Positions 54,477 through 63,700 of a stretch of 64,000 bases of DNA are shown piece after piece. The translations under genes were made by a program, and so were the position numbers. The first letter of the stretch is position 1; the number at the start of each line of letters is the position of its first letter. Where the stretch lies: the NCBI GenBank assembly GCA_017460835.1, contig JAFUAD010000037.1, positions 1 to 64,000 of the forward strand, in the 5' to 3' direction. The DNA is from Oscillospiraceae bacterium (GTDB lineage Bacteria; Bacillota; Clostridia; Oscillospirales; Ruminococcaceae). Under the pieces are notes generated by a model. It had not been told where the DNA came from. It saw only the letters and a list, made by a program, of their open reading frames with translations, and ran no database searches.

Positions 54477-54668
54477 AAAACCACCTCCTGAAAGCATGAT
54501 TTCGATTTTTCGGCTGCCGGGGAGCGTCCCGGCGGTTCCTGTATATCCGTGTGCAACTCAGCGCACGCCATACAGGCTCCGAAGCAGGCTCCGCACCTTG
54601 TGTTCCAAGCGTACCGGAAGCCGCCCCGCATCTGCAAATGGGCATAGCAATAGCCACACATAGATCCA
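54477..54668 (-). promoter_or_regulatory. Long structured leader of the pilC operon
   Basis: About 190 bases lie between the promoter and pilC. Hairpins such as GCCGGG/CCCCGGC are seen, but not the conserved core of a GEMM c-di-GMP riboswitch. Its role is unknown. Confidence 0.35.
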
Positions 54669-54675
54669 TAGGGAT

Positions 54676-54704
54676 ATTATACCACATAAATTTTCCGATT
54701 GCAA
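54676..54704 (-). promoter_or_regulatory. Promoter of the pilC operon
   Basis: TTGCAA (54699-54704) and TATAAT (54676-54681) on the minus strand, 17-base spacer. Confidence 0.7.
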
Positions 54705-54748
54705 CTGTTTTTTGTCCAAATTTTTACGGGTCTTTTTGGGCGTTTTAC

Positions 54749-55783
54749 CTAAATCTCGCCGGGCGGTCCGCCGATCGACTGCTTCATGACGATCCGGCCG
54801 GGAATGACATGCCGTGCAGCGGGCTTCTGCGGATTTTCGAGGCGCGCCAGAAGCAGTGCCACGGCGGTATGCGCCATCTCGGTGAGATCGACCTCGACGG
54901 TCGTGATCGCCGGCACGCACATATCGGAAACGGTGTAATTGTCATAGCCGGTGACGGAGATATCCTCCGGGATGCGGAAGCCCTTGCGCTGGAGCTCGCC
55001 GATAAACCGGAACGCGGTCTCGTCGCAGTTGCAGACGAACGCGGTCGGCATCTCCTCCGGCAGATCCCACTCCGTCAGGCTGTGGCCATTCGGGAGGCGG
55101 TCGTTGAGCGTCCAGTCCTCGCGGTAGGTCAGCCCGTGCTCCATGAGGCATTTGATATAGCCGAGGAAGCGGTCGTGGATGCTGCTGGTCGCGAGCACAT
55201 TGCCGACGAAGCCGATCTTCGTATGCCCGCGCTTCACAAGCTCCTCGGTGATCAGGTAGCTGTCGTAATAATTGTCTGAGATCACGGCATCAATGTCGCT
55301 GTGCTTGTCGTAGAAATCGAGGAACAGAACCGGAATATGCGCGGAAGCGAGCTTTTCGAGGTAATCGCCGGCGAGCTGCCCGACGACGATCAGCCCGCGC
55401 ACCTGTCTGTCCGTGACGATCCGCGGCAGATTGCAGCCCTGCTCATCCGCCTCCGAGACGCTCTCGTAAACGGAGTAGAGATTGCAGTGCATCAGCTCCT
55501 TTGAGACGCCGGCGGTGAGGAACCAGTAAAAGGTTCCGCGGCCGCCCGCAAAGCGTTCGCTTGTCAGGATGCCGATGCTGCCGCCCTGCTCCTGAAGATC
55601 GGAGGCCGATTTCCGCGGTGTGCGCGGTGCAGAGGGGCGGTAGCCGAGCTCCGATGCGCGCGCACGGATCTTCCGGCGCATTTCCTCGCCGACGCCGCCG
55701 CGGTCATTCAGTGCATTGGAGACCGTCACGACGCTGACGCCCATTTCCTTTGCGATATCCGACATCCGGACACCGTTCTTCAT
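54749..55783 (-). CDS. LacI-family transcriptional regulator
   Basis: 344 residues. The N-terminal helix-turn-helix is MSDIAKEMGVSVVTVSNALNDR-like (about residues 7-28), followed by a hinge and a periplasmic-binding-type effector domain (GILTSERF, VFLDF..., AVISDNYYDSYLITEELVKRG, SVTGYDNYTVSDM). LacI regulators usually answer to sugars; none of the neighbours is an obvious target. ATG 55783 has GGGGGG six bases upstream; the ATG two codons earlier touches that site. Confidence 0.9.
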   Translation of the reverse strand: MKNGVRMSDIAKEMGVSVVTVSNALNDRGGVGEEMRRKIRARASELGYRPSAPRTPRKSASDLQEQGGSIGILTSERFAGGRGTFYWFLTAGVSKELMHCNLYSVYESVSEADEQGCNLPRIVTDRQVRGLIVVGQLAGDYLEKLASAHIPVLFLDFYDKHSDIDAVISDNYYDSYLITEELVKRGHTKIGFVGNVLATSSIHDRFLGYIKCLMEHGLTYREDWTLNDRLPNGHSLTEWDLPEEMPTAFVCNCDETAFRFIGELQRKGFRIPEDISVTGYDNYTVSDMCVPAITTVEVDLTEMAHTAVALLLARLENPQKPAARHVIPGRIVMKQSIGGPPGEI

Positions 55784-55861
55784 GTGCATCCCCCCTTGCG
55801 CTGTCAGGCGGTGCGCCCGTGCCGGGGCCGAACAGCATATTATAAATAGTATACTGCCGGT

Positions 55862-55888
55862 GATTCCGGCACAGAATATGCCGGAATC
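55862..55888. promoter_or_regulatory. Palindrome in the LacI gene leader
   Basis: GATTCCGGCA (55862-55871) and TGCCGGAATC (55879-55888) form a 10-bp inverted repeat downstream of the promoter. It could be an autoregulatory operator or an RNA hairpin. Confidence 0.4.
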
Positions 55889-55909
55889 AGGCCCGCCTAT
55901 ATTTGTTTT

Positions 55910-55938
55910 ATTATAACACAGATCGAGATTTTTGTAAA
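55910..55938 (-). promoter_or_regulatory. Promoter of the LacI-family gene
   Basis: TTTACA (55933-55938) and TATAAT (55910-55915) on the minus strand, 17-base spacer. The stretch 55939-56154 between this and the next promoter shows no gene. Confidence 0.7.
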
Positions 55939-56154
55939 TACCCGACGAAAAAAAACTTTCCGTATAAACACATTCAGTGGAATCAGACTATCACCCTGAT
56001 TTTGTCCTCTCGGTAGTTTATTCGCAAAAAATGCAACAAAATTTTCACTCCCTTTTTATGCACTTCGCCGACGGCACCAATTCATTTTAGAAAAATTTGT
56101 GAATCGTGCTCAATTCTATGCATCGAAATCCCCGAATATTCGGCTTTTTCCCAC

Positions 56155-56183
56155 TTGCACTTTTGCGCAAAATGTTGTATGAT
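56155..56183 (+). promoter_or_regulatory. Promoter of the Ser-rich lipoprotein
   Basis: TTGCAC (56155-56160) and TATGAT (56178-56183), 17-base spacer. Confidence 0.6.
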
Positions 56184-56266
56184 ACAAAATGAAGGTTTGA
56201 GATGCGGATTCCGCACCCATTCCCCCGTAAAAACATATAAAAACGAAAAGAAAGAGGTATCCGATT

Positions 56267-57094
56267 ATGAGCACAAAGAAGCTCCTGGCTGCGCTCTGCG
56301 CATCCGCAATGATCCTTGCTGCATGTACTGCATGCGGCAGCTCCGACGACAGCAGCTCCGCATCGACCGCGGAAAGCTCCGCAGCAGAGGAGTCCTCCGC
56401 AGAGGAGTCCTCCGCAGCAGGCGAGGACGAGAGCTCCGCTGAGGCCACAACCTCCCAGGCAGCCGATGACTCCTCCGAGGCAGAGACCGCCGCAACCGCT
56501 GCAACCGCAGCACCGGCTGAGTCCTCCTCGACCGAATTTGAGGAAGCAGTCGCGGCAGAATCCGGCGACGCATTCCTTTACATCAACGACGGCCAGTTCT
56601 ACATCGCATACGACGGCACCGCCGAATCCAGCTCCAGCGCACCGCGCATGACTTATGATGCAGGCGTCGCGAAGATCGAGGGCAACGGCCAGTATACCGT
56701 CAGCGTCCGCAATGACACAAACGGCCTGCGCTACGATGCAACCGGCGATGCAGCCGGCGACCTCGTGGTCAGCGGCGTGCAGTTCGCGGCTGTCATCGTC
56801 AAGGACGGCACCACCCTCTATCCGAACATGAGCATCGAGATCAACGAGATCCGCCTCGACGGCACACCGGTCGCGACCGTCGCGAAGAACTACACCTCCT
56901 CCGACGACGGCAAGGAGATGCGTGCAAACATCTACAACCAGTGGGTCAACAAGTTCCCGGATGATGCACACACCGCAGACGGCGCCGTGAGCGGCGAGTT
57001 CGGCGAGTACTCCGCACAGATCATTGATCCGGCATCCTTCGGCACATGGAAGAAGGTCGAGGTCGATTTCACTGTCAGCGGCATCGACGAGTAA
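56267..57094 (+). CDS. Ser/Ala/Glu-rich lipoprotein
   Basis: 275 residues. Signal peptide with lipobox ILAAC (Cys20), then a low-complexity Ser/Ala/Glu linker (about 24-95) and a globular C-terminal domain (about 100-275) with Tyr-rich strands (FLYINDGQFYIAYDG). Such linkers are common in surface lipoproteins of this group. The domain is not recognised; a binding role at the cell surface is possible. GAAAGAGG precedes the ATG. Confidence 0.7.
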   Translation: MSTKKLLAALCASAMILAACTACGSSDDSSSASTAESSAAEESSAEESSAAGEDESSAEATTSQAADDSSEAETAATAATAAPAESSSTEFEEAVAAESGDAFLYINDGQFYIAYDGTAESSSSAPRMTYDAGVAKIEGNGQYTVSVRNDTNGLRYDATGDAAGDLVVSGVQFAAVIVKDGTTLYPNMSIEINEIRLDGTPVATVAKNYTSSDDGKEMRANIYNQWVNKFPDDAHTADGAVSGEFGEYSAQIIDPASFGTWKKVEVDFTVSGIDE

Positions 57095-57107
57095 GATAAT
57101 CTGAACC

Positions 57108-57147
57108 GTTCCCGGCGCAGCATGATCTGTGCCGGGAACATTTTTTT
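57108..57147 (+). terminator. Terminator after the lipoprotein
   Basis: GTTCCCGGC pairs with GCCGGGAAC, followed by ATTTTTTT. Confidence 0.8.
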
Positions 57148-57156
57148 GAAAAAGGC

Positions 57157-57185
57157 TTGACAACCGCCGGATTTTGTGATATAAT
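57157..57185 (+). promoter_or_regulatory. Promoter of tRNA-Arg
   Basis: TTGACA (57157-57162) and TATAAT (57180-57185), 17-base spacer. Confidence 0.85.
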
Positions 57186-57217
57186 AGCAGAGTTGACGGA
57201 TGAAATATCCGCAAGAT

Positions 57218-57291
57218 GCGCCGGTAGCTCAGCTGGATAGAGTAACTGGCTACGAACCAGTAGGTCGGGGGTTCGAATCCCTTCCGGCGCA
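57218..57291 (+). tRNA. tRNA-Arg (ACG)
   Basis: 74 bases without encoded CCA. Acceptor GCGCCGG pairs with CCGGCGC, anticodon stem ACTGG/CCAGT encloses loop CTACGAA (anticodon ACG, read as ICG), and the T-arm has GGTTCGAATCC. Discriminator A at 57291. Confidence 0.93.
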
Positions 57292-57293
57292 TT

Positions 57294-57322
57294 GAAGCCC
57301 TCCTGATTTTCAGGAGGGCTTC
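57294..57322 (+). terminator. Hairpin after tRNA-Arg
   Basis: GAAGCCCTCCTG pairs perfectly with CAGGAGGGCTTC. The T tail is weak, so processing or partial termination is possible. Confidence 0.6.
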
Positions 57323-57565
57323 GCTGTTTCTTCCTGAGGAGTATAACGGCAGGCACAGTACATGTGAACCGTCATTACAACCGCAATCGGTGCAAAAAAA
57401 TGCGGCCATGCTGCATTTTCTGCGAAATCTGCATATACTACTGCTAAGCGGCAATCCCGCGCCCTGAAATGATACGGGAGTGGCAGTGTATGCAGCAATG
57501 CACACAGCCCTCAGAACAGCTTCCGGCTCAAGGGGCATGTGTGCATTGGCGCTTTTCCGATAACG
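57323..57565. other. Gene-free stretch between tRNA-Arg and the RNA gene
   Basis: No supported gene. Minus-strand frames here only continue into the antisense of tRNA-Arg and have no ribosome binding sites. Confidence 0.5.
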
Positions 57566-57604
57566 GCGCACCGGCGGGGCTGTCTCCGCGGTGCGCTTTG
57601 TTTT
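57566..57604 (+). terminator. Plus-strand terminator
   Basis: GCGCACCG pairs with CGGTGCGC around an inner CGG-rich loop, followed by TTTGTTTT. It may catch read-through from tRNA-Arg. Confidence 0.6.
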
Positions 57605-57610
57605 AAGCGC

Positions 57611-57925
57611 AAAAAAGCAGCACTGCCTGCACGGGTTGGCAATGCTGCTCTTGTTCTAAGTTGTTTCGCACCGGTCTATACCACCCCGGCGCGCCGCTGC
57701 GGCATTTCATCCGCAGACACCTTCAGGTTACTCTGTCATATATAATCCCTGCATCGGTATCACACCCTATGCATTGTGATATTTTCCCAAATTGCGCGGT
57801 TTATGTCCCGCGGCTGTACTCCTGCATCGGAAGCACACCCTTTCATTCATAAGGTTCGGGAACTGACATCAGCAGCCCATTGGAAACGCCTCCAGTCTCT
57901 ATTGAGCGGGTCGCTCTTTGTTTAT
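57611..57925 (-). ncRNA. Candidate structured RNA of about 315 nt
   Basis: Transcription would start near 57925 from a perfect promoter and end at a strong terminator: GCAGCATTGCC pairs with GGCAGTGCTGC, then T6 at 57611-57616. No ORF with a binding site lies inside. The RNA has many local hairpins: GAGCG/CGCTC near the 5' end, GCGG/CCGC, TATCACA/TGTGATA, CTGCGG/CCGCAG. A motif of the form GGGTGTGnTnCCGATGCAGG occurs twice, 73 bases apart (plus-strand 57748-57768 and 57821-57841), each placing GATGCA in a hairpin loop. It lacks RNase P, tmRNA and SRP hallmarks that I know. 6S and the raiA-type large RNAs remain possible; I cannot decide without a covariance search. Confidence 0.7.
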
Positions 57926-57931
57926 GGCTTT

Positions 57932-57960
57932 ATTATACCACAGTTCTTTTTATTTGTCAA
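57932..57960 (-). promoter_or_regulatory. Promoter of the structured RNA
   Basis: Perfect TTGACA (57955-57960) and TATAAT (57932-57937) on the minus strand, 17-base spacer. The stretch 57961-58158 up to the next promoter holds no gene. Confidence 0.85.
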
Positions 57961-58158
57961 TAGGTTTTGTGGAATTTCTATATATTTTTATATTTTAACA
58001 TGATTTTATGCGTGAAAGCGCATGTCCGCGCCCCGAAAACCGGGCGGAAATAAGCGGAATCCGGCGGAAAAATCGGGAAAGGGCGTGTGAAAATTAGCCA
58101 AAGCCTTGCATACAAAACAGGCTAGTTTGTAGAATCTTGACAATTTGTTCAAAAGGGC

Positions 58159-58187
58159 TTGCATTTTCAGGGAAAGAATGATATAAT
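58159..58187 (+). promoter_or_regulatory. Promoter of the secreted dockerin protein
   Basis: TTGCAT (58159-58164) and TATAAT (58182-58187), 17-base spacer, with a leader of about 110 bases before the start at 58304. Confidence 0.65.
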
Positions 58188-58303
58188 GACACTATGTATA
58201 TGTGTCGCCTCACCATTTTGCACTCTTTTGCTGCCGTCCCCTGCGGATACAGCCGGCAGTCCGGCGGACACATCACATAATCTACTATTAAGGAGAGGTT
58301 TGA

Positions 58304-60622
58304 ATGAAATCACTTTTCAAGCGCACGCTTGCAACAGCGACCGGTTCCGTGCTTGCACTGAGCCAGCTTGTCTCTGTTGCTGCGACTGTCAATGTCAGCG
58401 CTGCTGAAACGCTGGTCGTTGACAAGGCATTCGTTCTGAACGTCCCGATCGACGAACTGAACCCCCTCAAGGCGGATCAGGTCTCTGACTGGGCAGACGA
58501 AGCAGAAGCAAAGTTCATCGAGCTGGGCGACGGCCATACCTTTAAGGTCGGTACCCAGAAGGCAAAGGATCGTGCCCGCACCTTCCTCGCAAAGAACGGC
58601 TCAGCTTATCTGACCGCTGAGGACATCGAGGCTCTGCTCGCAACAGTCGATGCACAGGGCACTGTCGTGACCAACACGAACGGCACCTTCACCGGCACCG
58701 CAGGCTTCGGCGATATCGGTCCGATCATCGGCGGCATCGTCGAGAGACTCTACGGCGACAAAATCGTTGAGCTCGACTGGTCCGAATTCCACGCAAGCGC
58801 ACAGGCTACCGTCAGCGGCAAGGTCGATTTCGACGCAAAGACCGTCACCTACGAAACCGCAATCACCGCAAGCAACGGCAAGACCTATCAGAACTTTAGC
58901 GGCGCAAAGCAGTATGCGTTCGATGTTCTGGAGGAGGCAACCCAGTACGCAATCAGCAAGGGCGGCCTCAAGACCACCATCACCGACACCCACGATCAGA
59001 CCGTGAAGAAGCTCGGCTATGTCTCTGCAATCGCAGATGCAATCAATGCCATCACCCTTTCCGGCGAGACCGATCCGGATACCGCATATTCCGATTACCT
59101 CGCAGCAGTTGACACCGCGATCGACGGCTCCGGCGTTCCGGCAGCAGTCGCTGACAGAGTGAAGAACGCAATCGACAAGAGAGAGCCGGCTTCCGTTACC
59201 TCCGCGATCGAGAGCGAGCGCTTCAACAGCCTCTTCGACAGAATCGTGAATGTTGTCAACAGCAGCAAGGCAAATGCACAGGTCGATCTGACCACATCCG
59301 ATATCGCAGCAGTCATCAACGACGGCTACGATTACGAGATCAATGTCCCGAACGGCTACTCCGCAGATGCTGCCTTCAAGTATGAGGACGAGCAGGCTGC
59401 CGATCTGCTCGATGCAGTGAAGTCCGTTTACACCGATGACGGCTTCATCGCAGGCGCAGACCTCGAGGCTCTCGCAAATGCAGCAGGCGGCGAGAATCAG
59501 GATTACATCGTCGTGGACGGCACCGGCGCTGAGGTTACCGACTTCACAAAGGATTACACCGTGATCGAGGTCGTTTCCCACAAGGAAATCTCCGCTTATG
59601 CCAATACGGACTATGTTGTCAAGGGCGAGCTCTTCTACGATGTTGAGCGTGTGATCGAGCAGATCGTTGTTGAGGAGGTCGAGGAGACCACGACCACCAC
59701 AACCACCACCACCGATACCACCTCTACCACGACTACCTCCACCACCTCTGACAGCACCTCTACCACGACTTCCTCTACCACCACCGATAGCACCACCACC
59801 ACGACCGATACCACCTCCTCTACGGATTCCACCAGCAGCACCACCACCACGCTGGCAACCTATGTTTCGTTCGATGTCGGCGCAAACGGCAACAACGAGC
59901 TGGTTTACTGGTCTGAGGAGACCGATGCGACCTTCGATTTCGATACCATCACCATCAAGGCTCACTTCATCGTTGCAGGTGAAGATCAGGCTGAAGATGT
60001 TGTCGATGTGACCGAGTTCTTCGGCGCAGAGGCAAATTCCCCGGCTGAAATGGGCATCTCCCTGGCAGAAGGCATCGGCAGCGGCAAGTTCCCGGTCGGC
60101 CTGATCCTGAAGGACGAGGCCGGTCTTGCTCAGGTCATCGACGAGAAGGGCTACGATTCTGAGTCCATCATCGCAGATCAGAGCTTCGCAAACGGTGCGA
60201 TCGTTTCCAGATTCTATGTCATTCTGGTTCTCCGCGGCGACGCCGACCTGAACGGCGAAATCAGTGTTGAAGATGCACAGTATGCTCTGAACTACTACAC
60301 TGACGTTCTGGCAAAGCACGGTCCTGCACACACCATCCGTGCTGGCTACTATCTGATCGGCTACAATGATCCGATGGCAATTATGCCGTATTCTCACTAT
60401 GCAATGGATACTGCTGACGGCGACGGCGTCATCAATATTGAAGATGCGCAGAGAATTCTTCAGTACTACACCGATAACACCCTGGCACAGAAGAATTACG
60501 ACTGGGATAAGGTCAACGAGGGCGTTCACGTCATTCCGCTGAATCAGCTCCACGCAGATCCGCTTGCACAGGATGACTTCGGTAAGGCAGATTACGTTGA
60601 TTACATGGCAACCCGTGAATAA
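58304..60622 (+). CDS. Secreted dockerin protein of unknown function
   Basis: 772 residues. Signal peptide about 1-34; a large Ala/Asp/Thr-rich helical region (about 35-450) with no known catalytic motif; a Thr/Ser linker (about 465-520); a beta-like domain (about 522-640, YVSFDVGANGNNELVYW) that resembles cohesin or CBM-type sandwiches in style; and a C-terminal dockerin-like pair (RGDADLNGEISVEDAQYALN and ADGDGVINIEDAQRILQYY) separated by an unusually long insert. AAGGAGAGG precedes ATG. It may be a structural cellulosome component or an adaptor (beta domain plus dockerin), but this is inference. Confidence 0.65.
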   Translation: MKSLFKRTLATATGSVLALSQLVSVAATVNVSAAETLVVDKAFVLNVPIDELNPLKADQVSDWADEAEAKFIELGDGHTFKVGTQKAKDRARTFLAKNGSAYLTAEDIEALLATVDAQGTVVTNTNGTFTGTAGFGDIGPIIGGIVERLYGDKIVELDWSEFHASAQATVSGKVDFDAKTVTYETAITASNGKTYQNFSGAKQYAFDVLEEATQYAISKGGLKTTITDTHDQTVKKLGYVSAIADAINAITLSGETDPDTAYSDYLAAVDTAIDGSGVPAAVADRVKNAIDKREPASVTSAIESERFNSLFDRIVNVVNSSKANAQVDLTTSDIAAVINDGYDYEINVPNGYSADAAFKYEDEQAADLLDAVKSVYTDDGFIAGADLEALANAAGGENQDYIVVDGTGAEVTDFTKDYTVIEVVSHKEISAYANTDYVVKGELFYDVERVIEQIVVEEVEETTTTTTTTTDTTSTTTTSTTSDSTSTTTSSTTTDSTTTTTDTTSSTDSTSSTTTTLATYVSFDVGANGNNELVYWSEETDATFDFDTITIKAHFIVAGEDQAEDVVDVTEFFGAEANSPAEMGISLAEGIGSGKFPVGLILKDEAGLAQVIDEKGYDSESIIADQSFANGAIVSRFYVILVLRGDADLNGEISVEDAQYALNYYTDVLAKHGPAHTIRAGYYLIGYNDPMAIMPYSHYAMDTADGDGVINIEDAQRILQYYTDNTLAQKNYDWDKVNEGVHVIPLNQLHADPLAQDDFGKADYVDYMATRE

Positions 60623-60635
60623 TCCATTCGCATTC

Positions 60636-60668
60636 AAAAAAGACACAGCTTCGGCTGTGTCTTTTTTT
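60636..60668 (+). terminator. Terminator after the secreted dockerin protein
   Basis: AGACACAGC-TTCG-GCTGTGTCT with flanking A6 and T7, good in both directions. Confidence 0.85.
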
Positions 60669-60685
60669 GCCCTATACTCCTGCGC

Positions 60686-60718
60686 AAAAAAGAGACACCG
60701 GAAAGCTCCGGTGTCTCT
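60686..60718 (-). terminator. Terminator after the leucine-rich repeat gene
   Basis: AGAGACACCGG pairs with CCGGTGTCTCT; on the minus strand it ends in T6. Confidence 0.85.
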
Positions 60719-60723
60719 CTGCA

Positions 60724-63700
60724 TTAAAACCGAATGGTAAAGGTGGTCTGCTCCTTGTCCCAGTGGATATCCGCATCGGCAAAGGGGTCGTCGCTGCCGG
60801 CGGCTGCGGGCTCCGGGAGCTCCGCCGAAATGTGCTCGTCGAGCTTCGGGATATCCGGTTCCTCGTCCGCGAGCTTTGCGGCGGGTTTCGCCTCGGGCTC
60901 AGCCGCGGGCTTCTTGCGGCGCGGCATGGAATCCACATCCGGCAGATCATCGAGCAGGCTTGCGCGCTGACGCGCCTTGCGCTGCTCCGGGGTCTCCTTC
61001 TCGCGGCGGCGCATCTCCTGCTCCTCCGGCAGATCGGGCAGATCGTCGAGCAGGCTTGCGCGGCGGCGGGCCTTCGTCTCCTCGGGGGTTTCCCTCTCGC
61101 GGCGGCGGATTTCCTCCTCCTCCGGCGAGAGCTCCTTCTTCTTGCTGCGCTTGCGCTTGGGCTTCTCGGCGGGCAGCGGAGCGGCTTCCGCTTCTTCGAT
61201 CTGCGGCAGCTTGGCCTTCGGATCGACCGGCACGGATTTCTTCCGCGCCTCAGCGAGCTCACGCTTCACGCGCTCCGCGTAATTGAGCTCCTCCTCCTCG
61301 ACAAAGCTGCGTGCTGCGGATTTCTCGGGAGCGGGCGGCTCAGGCTCTGCGGCGGGCTTTGCCGCGGGCTCAGGCTGCGGCTTCTGTGCCTTTCGTTTCT
61401 GATTCTTCGGCTGCGGCTTGGGCGGCTCGGCATCCGATTGTGCCTCTGCCTCCTGCACAGCCTGCGCGGGATCCTCAAAGGTCTGGCTGAATACCGGCTC
61501 ACCGGATGCCTTCGGCTCCGGCTCAGCAGGCTTTTCTTCGACAGGTTCGGGGATTTCCTCGGGCGCGGGCGGTTCCTCCGCCGCAAACAGGAATGCGGGG
61601 TCGTTCGAGACCGCCTCGGTGGCGGGCTCCTCCGGCAGGGTCGTATCCCCAAAGAGGAATGCGGGATCGCCGGGCGACGGCGCAGGCTCGTCTGCGGCCG
61701 GCTGCGGCTGCTGATCTGCAAACAGGAACGACGGGTCGTTGGTCGGCGCGGTGATCGGGTCTTCCCTTCTGCGCGGAACCGGCGGGGCTGCTGCGGCCGC
61801 GGCTGCTGCCTGCTCGGCCTCCTCCTCCGCCTGCTCCTGTGCGAGCAGCGATTCCATATTCAGCGGAATCAGCGTCATCATCAAATGATGCTGCTTTGCA
61901 TAGCGCTCTGCATAGCTGCCCTCCTCAGCATGGAGCCGGAACTTCGGGCACTCGGTAAACGCATTTTCGCTGATTTCCGTGACGGAGCGCGGAATCGCGA
62001 TATCGGTCAGCTTTTCGCAATGGCTGAACGCGGACTGGCCGATTCTCGTTACGCCGTCCGGAATGATGATCTTCTCGATGCCGGCGTGATAGAACGCCTC
62101 ATTGTCGATCTCAGTCAGCGTCGCGGGCAGCTTGATCGTTTTCAGCGCCGTGCAGCTTGAGAACATCGCGTGGCCGACCTTTGTCGGGCCCTCGCGGAAT
62201 ACTACCTTTTTCAGATTGGTGCAGCCGTGGAAGATATAGCCGTCGATGCGGCGCAGTGTCGTCGGGAGCTCGATGCGCTCGAGCTGGTCGCAGTACGAGA
62301 AGGCGCCGTGCTGGAGGCGGTTGACGCCCTCCGGCAGCCGGACAATCCGCACGGGAAGCTGCGCAAATGCGGCAGCACCGATGCACCGGACGCCGATCGG
62401 GACATTGACCTCCGGCTGCGTCAGATTGGCATGCAGCAGGATATTGGCACCGGCGATCGTATACGGCTCGGTGCGGCGGGTCATCCACGGGGTATAGGCA
62501 AATGCGTCGATGCCGATTTCGGTGACACTCGTCGGGATGATGACATCGGTCAGGACGCCGCAGTTTGCGAAGGCGTTGTCGCCGATGCTGATGACGCCCT
62601 CCGGAATCACGGCAGCGCGCAGGCCGCCGCGCTCAAAGGCACGCGGGCCGATGCGGCGGACACCGACCGGAATCGGGCTGTATCCGTCGGCGCGGATCAG
62701 AAATCTGCCGACGATGTAATGGCCGGCGGTCATGCGGAACAGCGGCGTGTCGGCAAAGGCATTGCCGGCGATCTCCTCAACGCTGTCCGGGATATAAGCT
62801 TCCTGAAGGCTGGAGCAGCCGCGGAATGCATTTTGCTGGATGTATTTGGGTCCCTCCGGAATCACGACCGTGCGGAGTGACGAGCAGCCGCTGCAAATGC
62901 CGTCGCTGACCATATCGAGCTTTGCGGAAAAGCGCAACTCGGTCAGGGACATACAGTCGCGCAGGGCTTCATTTTCGAGCTTTTCGAGCGTATCCGGCAT
63001 ATAGAACCGGCGCATTGTCGTACAGCTTTGGAACGCATTTTTCTCGATGACCTCCATGCCCTGCGGCAGGATGACCTCCAGCAGCGGGCAGTCACGGAAG
63101 GCGAAGCGTCCGATGCGCTTCAGCGTGCTCGGCAGATAGATGCGCTGCAAGCTGCGGCAGCCGTTGAAGGCATAGCCGCCGATCTCGACAACACCCTCCG
63201 GCACAACGACGGAGACGAGCTGCCGGTTCTGCTCAAAGGCGTGGTTGCCGATGCGGATGACGCCGTCCGGGATCATGATATCGCGGACATTATACTCCTG
63301 CGTATATTTTTTCAGAATGCCGTATTCGATGAAGAACGCAGGATTGCAGCCGCGCAGCAGATTCGCCTCCCGCTCGGTGTAGCACATGATGCCGTGCTCC
63401 TGCGCATAGCGGTGTGCGACGCTGCCGGTGACGGTGGTGATGACCTGGATATTGTGATCCGATCCGAACGCATACGGATGGAGCTTCGTAACAGACGGGG
63501 GAATGATGATCGCTTTCAGCTCTGTGCAGCCGGCAAAGGCGTCCTCGCCGATTTCGGTCACGGTTTCGGGGATATAGACGCTTGTCAGGGATGAGCAGCA
63601 CGAAAAAGCCTCGCGTCCGATGGTACGGAGTCCGGCAGAGAGCTTGAGGTTGACGAGCGAAGTACAGGCATAAAAGGCGCGGTTGTCGATATGCTTGACG

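Noticed and set aside
54477..54668. GEMM c-di-GMP riboswitch before pilC
   Set aside because: The conserved GEMM core and tetraloop/receptor sequences were not found.
56087..57571. Long minus-strand open frame spanning tRNA-Arg and the lipoprotein
   Set aside because: Its middle is the antisense of tRNA-Arg (GFEPPTYWFVASYSIQLSYR, a well-known false product), it is antisense to a clear lipoprotein gene, and it has no ribosome binding site.
57539..58003. Several short plus-strand frames across the RNA gene
   Set aside because: No start signals, and the strand with promoter and terminator is the opposite one.
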